Assembly: GCA_014529385.2 (NCBI GenBank)
Contig: CM043958.1
Span: 89,113,025-89,177,024, forward strand
Origin: Adiantum capillus-veneris
Taxonomy: Eukaryota > Streptophyta > Polypodiopsida > Polypodiales > Pteridaceae
Reading direction: 5' to 3'
DNA length: 64,000 nucleotides
Below are positions 57,389-64,000 of this stretch, in pieces. Position 1 is the first letter of the stretch, and each line of letters begins with the position of its first letter. The notes below the pieces were generated by a model. It did not search any database, was not told the origin of the DNA, and was given only the letters and a program-made list of their open reading frames with translations. Made by a program: the position numbers and the translations under genes.

Positions 57389-58650
57389 GCCACGCTGTCT
57401 CGCTTCTGCCCCCTGAGGTTCAAGAGAAAGTATACGTAATAGATCCGTTGCTATCGCCTTATCTGCAGAACAACTCAGTTTCCTTTTTGCGTCTGATGAA
57501 CTGGTTTAGCAGAGTCAACTTTGATCTAGCGCTCTTTCTGCTCACTGTGTACAATCAATCGTGAGTATATTCTTGCCTTGTAAAAAACATCTTGCATTGC
57601 GAATCTCTCCTCATCTTTGATGGTGTCTTTGTAGTGATCATTGGAGTCTGATGTTATTTGACATGGAAGCTAAGCTTGTTTACTACGCAAACTCCGAGCA
57701 AAGCAGGGCGTTTCACGGTCGTGTAAAAACGTAAGGTCTATTTGGGTACATTTGGAAAGCAGTGTAGTGTCTCTTTGGAATGTGTTGCTGACTCAAGTGG
57801 TTATGTATGTAGTGCCGCGAAAAAACTTATATGTTGTGTAGAGCATCTTTTGTTAGAACATGATCTAGGAAATGTAGTCAAGCACGAACGGGTAACCGTG
57901 CCCACGCAGACTGATGAGTATAGTTGTGGCTAGCGAACCTGTTTAAATGCCGTGTTGCTCATCAGTCAAATTATGGATATATCGAACGTAAGTAATCTGC
58001 TATTTTATTGTTCGTTGCAGCGTATGTATGAAGCAACAGATCTCTGTATCACGCTTCTACAGGAACTTCGATTACATAACTACACCAACAACGATGTGCG
58101 ACATTTTTCTGTAATGGCCATCCAGGATATTATAATCTCGGTAAACAGACGCACAAGAGAGGAAGCGGAGAGAGCTAATGAGTTCGAAGAGGCTCGCATT
58201 AACAAAATGACCCAACGCCACAATCAGACTCAAGCAGAAGTTCGAAATATGCAAGAAGCAATACACCAGTATTATGCGGACGCCGCAGAAGTAGAGGAAT
58301 GGGCTGCACATCGACGGCAAGAGCAAGAACAGCGGGAAGCTTCACAGGTGCAAGAAGCATGGGAAGCCATGGAAGAGGCCCACGATTTCGAGCGACGCGA
58401 AAGGATGCCCAAGACCAGCGTCCCCAGAGGCAGAGGTAGCAGCAACCGGAGCAGAGGACAGGGGAGCAACCGGAGCAGAGGCAAGGGACGAGTGGCACAA
58501 ACCGGGGGAGAGGACAGGGGACGAGTGGCACAAACCAAGGGAGAGGACAAGGGACGAGTGGCACAAACCGGGGGAGAGGACAGTAGTTGGGAAAGGGAGC
58601 AAATTACTCTTGACAGAAACAACACAATATGTAAAGTTTTGAAACATTGA
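57389..58650 (+). pseudogene. Ulp1/C48-type cysteine protease downstream of the histone-like part, with coiled and RG-rich tail
   Basis: Exons by splice signals: about 57389-57559, 57635-57730, about 57742-57987, and 58021-58650. The protease fold shows DHWSLMLFDMEAKLVYYANS (catalytic His; the usual Asp position reads Asn) and PTQTDEYSCG (oxyanion Gln and catalytic Cys), with TCLNAVLL after it. Ulp1 family enzymes remove SUMO or related modifiers and are known cargo of plant Mutator-like and CACTA elements. After the protease come a coiled-coil (REEAERANEFEEARINKM) and an RG-rich tail with repeated GRVAQTGGED units. Lesions: a frame mismatch near 57731-57742 and TAG at 57931-57933 directly after the CG of the active site. 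This copy is probably inactive. It may share one transcript with the histone-like exon. Confidence 0.72.
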
Positions 58651-58799
58651 AAATGTACATTTTTGAAACATTGTTTGACCGCCAAAAAATATCTCTACAT
58701 TAGTCATTTTGAAGAGTACATCATGGTTTGCATGGCATCAAAGCTCTTTGCGTGCACAAGGTATGTGACCTAGCTTCCGGTGGAAGCAATTAAGTGAAG

Positions 58800-60091
58800 T
58801 GTATTTGTTATGGACTCCTTGCACAATGTTGTTTTCTCCTTGCGCCTTGGAATCTGAAAAGAAGAAAAAGTTAGATTCAGTCATAGTGTATTAAAGACAA
58901 TCAAAATTTATCGATTTAGTAAGCACCTTTCTATTGTTGAGACTGAATGCATACAATTCCGACAAAAGTGGAAGTTCTTCACATGTAAGATCTATCCTGA
59001 GCTGTGCCAGAGTTGTGCTTGACATTGTCTCCATCACAGTAAGTAGGCTGTCTCGAAAGTAGAGCTCCATTGATAAAGGTTTGTTCTCGAGGTTGTTCTC
59101 TGTATCTTGGTCGAGTGGAATAAGCTTCCCACTAAGAAGATGATATCTAATATAGTAAAACGATACTAAGAAATTTTGAGAGCTTATAATGAACTTGCAA
59201 ATTATGGACTTCTTTTGCAAAATACAGATTTTGTTCTATGATTGTTTCCTATCCCAGTTATCATCTAAAAAGTCCAAACAGCTCTCAGACTTGCAAATGA
59301 ACATTGTTGCGGTAGTTCTTATTTGCTCATCGAAGAAAAAATCTGCAAACACTTCAAGAGGCATAAATATTGCGAGCCGAACTATTTTTGTGGCAATTGA
59401 ATACTTGAGGGACTTTTGTATATCCTGAAACAACTTATTCCTGAAGCTTTCACTAGTTGGCAAAGTAGGCAGGGACCAATCCTTGCTGTCAAAGGATGGA
59501 AGTGACAAAGGAGCTAGACGACCCCAACCAATGGAAGTTCTCGGTTCCACATATGCCATATCATAAAAGAAAATTCCATTATATGCAAGTTCCTTGTGTT
59601 GTCTTCCTCGGTACATTTGCTCACCAATAAATGCATGGAAAGCATCAAAAATCCCAACTGTACTCTCAACTGGTTGCCAATCTGTCCTATTCGATGGATA
59701 AATATCTGAAACATACCAAAGATGATATCCACCACTTAATATTCGAATATAATCATGCACTAAGCGAGATGCTGAAATAACTTACACCTGGGTCGATGCC
59801 TTGGAAAACTTGGAGGAGATGTTTGCAACCTTAAGTCTGCATGCTGGAAAGCATGTTGTATGAGGACCTCTTTCACCCGCTTGCTTTGTGCACACACTTT
59901 AAAATCTTTAACTTAACCCTTGAAAGCCTCCACGAAATCATTGCGTTGCCTCCTCTTCCTCCTCCTAGTTTGCAGTAGAACCCAACTTCCGATCGCTATA
60001 CGAGATGGAATCCATGCTTGATCGTCTGTAGTATAACTGTTAAAAATGCTAACAGAGTCAATGGTAGTGCTAGGCCTTCGAGAAGTAGACA
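58800..60091 (-). pseudogene. Unknown element gene D (minus strand)
   Basis: ATG at 60091 opens MSTSRRPSTTIDSVSIF and runs to a basic stretch (RRRKRRQR), a likely nuclear signal. A TAA follows soon after at about 59918. A later exon after an acceptor near 59711 gives DIYPSNRTDWQPVEST, IGEQMYRGRQHKELAYNG and FMPLEVFADFFFDEQI, and another at about 59160-58930 gives NKPLSMELYFRDSLL. I recognise no domain. The gene faces away from family B at 60658 across a hairpin-bearing spacer and shares a 32-base upstream block with the transposase gene, so it probably belongs to the same element. Confidence 0.4.
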
Positions 60092-60423
60092 TGGTGTGCA
60101 GTAGAATGAATACACAGAAAGGTTAACGCAAATATAAAAAAGGGAAGAAGTTTTGAGAGGGAAGTAGAGCTACTCAAAGTCATATTTGGGCGGGAACAAA
60201 GTACTAGATAGAGTCTTCAATGAAAGTTCTGAAATTCCTCGGTACATAGTTAGTACGACTTACGGCATTTATGCCTTGAAAGCGTGAAATTGTGCAATTT
60301 GATGAACCAAAATAAAATTTCCTCCCTTTTTTTAAAAAGAGCTTCACTCCAAAATGTCGATTTTCAACGTAATGTTAGCCTCTTCCTCATTGGTCGAGCG
60401 CCACTCTCTCTCTAGAACTGAAA

Positions 60424-60602
60424 GGCCCAAAAGTGAGTCCAACTTTCTCCTAATGATAGGGCTCCTCGGAGATTCTTGGGGGCCCTATTTGCTTGGTTCT
60501 GACTCTAGTCACGTCACCTATTATGACCTTAGCGCACGGGACAGAACCAAGCGAATAGAGACCTTGAGGGATACTCCAGGCCCAATATTCGCTTGGTTAT
60601 GA
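60424..60602. promoter_or_regulatory. Divergent promoter-like spacer with AGCGAA hairpins
   Basis: A half hairpin near 60456-60520 and a full one at 60539-60602 (ACAGAACCAAGCGAATAG ... ATATTCGCTTGGTTATGAC) lie between gene D (minus) and family B (plus). The sequence nearly repeats 47730-47900. Bases 60424-60455 equal the reverse complement of 48062-48093. Confidence 0.75.
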
Positions 60603-60657
60603 CACCAAATACAAACCAATTTTGAATAGTAGTTTTGGTTTGCTTTTTCTTTCAGAC

Positions 60658-61588
60658 ATGGGGATCATAGTCCTGGAGACAGAAGATGTGGGTGAGGATA
60701 CATGTGAAGAAAAACTATTCACATTCTTATACAACACCCGTGCTCATCACCGTGCACCAGAACTATCAAGAATGTTTAATGCAGATTTTTCTATACAGAG
60801 GATCATAGATTGCTCATTTGAGTACCTACAAACCCATTTGCAACAGTATGAGGCAGTCATTTGTGACAATTCCATGACAATTGATGGCATGAGATATGTG
60901 TACCCAACCGACCTTGACCCTGACAAGAGTGCGGCAAGGAGATTGTATCACTGGCTAGAAAAGTGTCCCTCCAATGCACTGCTTGTACAAGGCAGGTGTA
61001 TGAAGCACTTAAAAAAGTGTCGCTTAGTGGAATTCAACCACGGGTTTTTTTGTACTTGTACTTGTAGATGGATGGTGAGTCAGAGACTTCCCAGTCATCA
61101 AATTTTGGTAGTTGCCCATTGGCGCCAAAGGAAGAGGTAGAGGATGTGGAGGTGCAGTTTGACCCAGAAGAAGAGCAGGTAGAGGTATTAAAGGAAACAT
61201 TTGATGCGGGCTTAAATCTTGCTTCTCTTGCGAATGCAACATTAGGATGCAAGCAAGAAAGCCCAAATAAGAAAGTGACTTTGCCTTTGAATTGCGCTCC
61301 CAGCTTTGCTATGGCGGGGCGGCACCCAGTACGTTCTGCTCACAGATATCATGCATGAGCTGAATATACAGAAGGACTATTGCCTAGCTGAAATTGCAAA
61401 TTTTTGTGAGGCAGACATGGGATCTGTGGATGATGATGGAGTGAACCAACATCTTTTTGCTAACACAACTGTCCACGACTCACAATTCACTTCAGGGTGG
61501 CAACTGATCAAAGGTACATTCAATGAAGCGAAGTTCGAAGAGGCCAATTTTCCAACAGATGAGCAGTTTCAATTGACAACAAAACAAT
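60658..61588 (+). pseudogene. Unknown element gene, family B (plus-strand copy), cut by a Copia insertion
   Basis: ATG at 60658 after TTTCAG opens MGIIVLETEDVGEDTCEEKL and continues LDPDKSAARRLYHWLEKCPS, closely matching the minus-strand copy at 52.9-51.1 kb. Here the first part is intact where the other copy is broken, but frame changes occur near 61055 and near 61313. The coding similarity stops at LTTKQL where an LTR begins at 61589. The acidic middle (PKEEVEDVEVQF) and DDYCLAA-like part (KDYCLAEIANFCEADM) are conserved between copies. Confidence 0.6.
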
Positions 61589-61911
<323 letters not shown>

Positions 61912-63030
61912 ACTGGTAATAGAGCAAGGTTTGTGCTTGCTGTTTTTGCGTCCGCGTGCACTTTCAAAAGTGCAAACAGATTTCCGATTTCAGCATCGGC
62001 AAATCAACGTTCCAAGAGCGTTTCCATCAGGTGTGTTGGGATTTTACCCCCCTTTCAAAGCTGTTCGTGCAGTCAAAAGCTTCATCCGAGTTCCGCTTCA
62101 AGAGTTGTATTTTTCAACTTCATTTTTGCTAGAGGTACATGTACAGGTAGAGGACATAGGTGCAGGTTGTTCAGAGACTATTTTGGGATTGTATATAGCC
62201 GTTTTATGGCTATTATGTGCTATTCAGATGGTGTTAATGGGCTGATTAGGAGCACTTTTCGGCATCGACGTTGTCTCGGGTTTTTCAGGTATCCATCTCC
62301 TCACAGGTTCTTGCATACATACAGGACATCCAGGTTTCTTACAGGTTGTAGTGTTTTGCATCAGCACAGATTTCAGTGGGAGTACTTGATGCACATATGC
62401 ATTGTTTTGGCATTGTTGAGAGTGCTTGAGCTCTTTTGAGAGTGGTTTTACTCCCTGCAGTGATTTGTTTACTGGTTGCACATTTTTTTTGGCACCTGTT
62501 TGAGCGCGTATATTGCACCTTGCAATATTGTTGAAAGTGGATGTATGTTGAGTTGCAAAAACTGCCATATGTACCTTTTGTGGAGTCGATTTGGCTTGTT
62601 TCTGGCAATCCCGATCGTTTCTGAGACTCCGTTTGGAGGCCCTTTCTGAGACTGGGCTAGTTTCTTGTCTGCATAACCTTTTGTGAGGGTCGATAGCGTG
62701 AGGTTTTCTTGAGCTAGGGGATTCTCTAATGTTGAGATCCTTTCGATGATACAGGTTGCTGGAGTACCCCTTTTTTGTGGCCTCACCATAGGACGTGTAT
62801 AGAGAGGGCTAGGTGCATTTGACGCCGTGTTGGCAGTCTTGGGTCAATTTTTTGACTTTTTATGCATAGTTAGTGGTTGATGCGCCTGTCTTATGCTTTG
62901 AGAGCATTACTTTTAATGCGTTACTAATCTCTTGTGAGAGTTTTGGATTGAGATTCGTTTAGTTTTTATGGGAAAACCCTGTCGAATTTTTCCCAGAGTT
63001 ACCAGTGTTTATCGCCATACTATCTTTAGC
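61912..63030 (+). other. Copia leader, no gene seen
   Basis: Region between primer site and gag. Open frames here have no recognisable domain. Confidence 0.6.
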
Positions 63031-63038
63031 TTGCAACC

Positions 63039-63990
63039 ATGTCATCTAGTGGTGAAAAGGATATTGTAATATCCAAAAATTTGATGGGACGAATTTTGCT
63101 ATCTGGAAAGGCCAGCTGGATCCTATCATGGAGCGCCCAGAGGGCGAGTATACAGATGTTGAGTGGGAGAAACTTGATGCTAAGGCCAAATCTACCCTCC
63201 GTTTGCATTTAGCCAAATTTGTGTACTTCACTATAGTTGGAGAAAGGACTGCTAGAGATGTATGGATAAGTTGTGTTCTAGTTAAGAGAACAAAAGTGCC
63301 ACTAATAAGGTTTTCTTAATGAAGAAGGTGTTTGACCTTCGTATGAAGGAAGAGGGCACTATTTCTACTCACATTAATAAGTTCAATATCATTTTCACTT
63401 AGTTAACCACTCAGGGTTTGGTCTTGGATGAGGAGATCAAATATATCTTCTTGCTATGCAGTTTACCCTCATCTTGGGATACGTTCTGTACTGTAATTAG
63501 CAACTCAGCACCTGGTACCAATCTAGTGTACAATGACGTCCTTGGGAGTCTGTTTATCGAGGAGATTCACAGGAAATATCTCGAAGGCAAGAAGGATGGT
63601 GATGCGTATGTTGCTAGTGATAGACAGAGGGGTCACACTCAAAGTCGTGCCAAAAGCAAGGAACGTGGGAGCTCACGCAGTAAGTCTTGGGGTTCAATGC
63701 GTAATGTCAAGTACTATCACTGCCATAAAAAAGAGCATGTGAAGAAGGATTGCAGGAAATGGAAGCAAAGCAAGAAGGATAAACAATCCGGTGAAACTTC
63801 TAAGTTTGATGATTCAAACAAGGGCAAAGAAAAGTTAGAGGAGATCAATGTGCTAGAGTCTTCAAATGCTCCTATTGTAGAGACTCTTCCAGCGGTTGTT
63901 ATGCCACTTACCTGTGACGTATTGGTCTTCACAGTAGATCTACCTGTCGAGGCTCTTGTTAACAGAAGATGCGCAGTATGCAAAGAATTG
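63039..63990 (+). pseudogene. Copia gag with damaged zinc knuckle
   Basis: ATG at 63039 opens MSSSGEKDI, then the frame slips within an A run near 63075. The core has FAIWKGQLDPIM, LHLAKFVYFTIVGERTA, EGTISTHINKFN and LLCSLPSSWDTF, typical of Copia gag. Stops occur at 63317-63319 and about 63402. The knuckle reads YYHCHKKEHVKKDC: the first Cys of the CX2CX4HX4C pattern is Tyr (TAC for TGC), so zinc binding is probably lost. Coding continues towards protease at the window edge. Confidence 0.85.
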
Positions 63991-64000
63991 GATAATAGAT

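Overview
The window is nuclear DNA of a land plant. It carries one host gene with plant splice signals, a multi-intron eukaryotic (homomeric) acetyl-CoA carboxylase, set in nested transposable elements, long GA/CT/CA microsatellites and AT-rich relics. The species cannot be told from the sequence. A large repeat-rich genome such as a fern or other seed-free plant is possible, but this is inference.

Layout. 1-3014: 3' part of a Ty1/Copia retrotransposon with its right LTR. 3015-4800: decayed gag on the minus strand and a 149-bp tandem repeat. 6145-14092: a minus-strand LTR element with two LTRs, primer site, polypurine tract and a gag but no pol, into which an internally deleted Ty3/Gypsy element (7219-11275) is nested. 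15.8-28.9 kb: the acetyl-CoA carboxylase gene, about 31 coding exons and 2,230 codons, with no visible transit peptide and so probably the cytosolic form. 28.9-34.5 kb: non-coding, with a foldback element holding a tRNA-like B box and a Copia relic. 34662-42060: a complete CACTA element (matching ends, CTA target duplication, TNP2-type and TNPA-like genes, both damaged), apparently inserted in the 5' LTR of a Copia element whose gag resumes at 42.5 kb. 43.6-45.1 kb: decayed Gypsy integrase. 45507: a lone second CACTA end.

46.4-61.6 kb is the most unusual stretch. It holds a DDE transposase whose C-terminus aligns with the RAG1/Transib catalytic-glutamate region; an unknown gene family present in opposite orientations at 51.1-52.9 and 60.7-61.6 kb; a gene coding for a histone-H3/CENH3-like protein followed by a Ulp1/C48 protease; a further unknown minus-strand gene; and many 65-100 bp hairpins sharing an AGCGAA core placed in promoters and one intron. 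I read this as one large DNA transposon or a cluster of related ones, with the hairpins as likely transposase-binding or regulatory sites. A 1.3-kb TTAA-flanked piggyBac-like element sits inside it, and a Copia element (LTR at 61589, running past the window end) interrupts its right part.

Most element genes carry one or a few nonsense codons or frameshifts. Many of the nonsense codons could arise by C-to-T change at methylatable sites, as expected for silenced elements.
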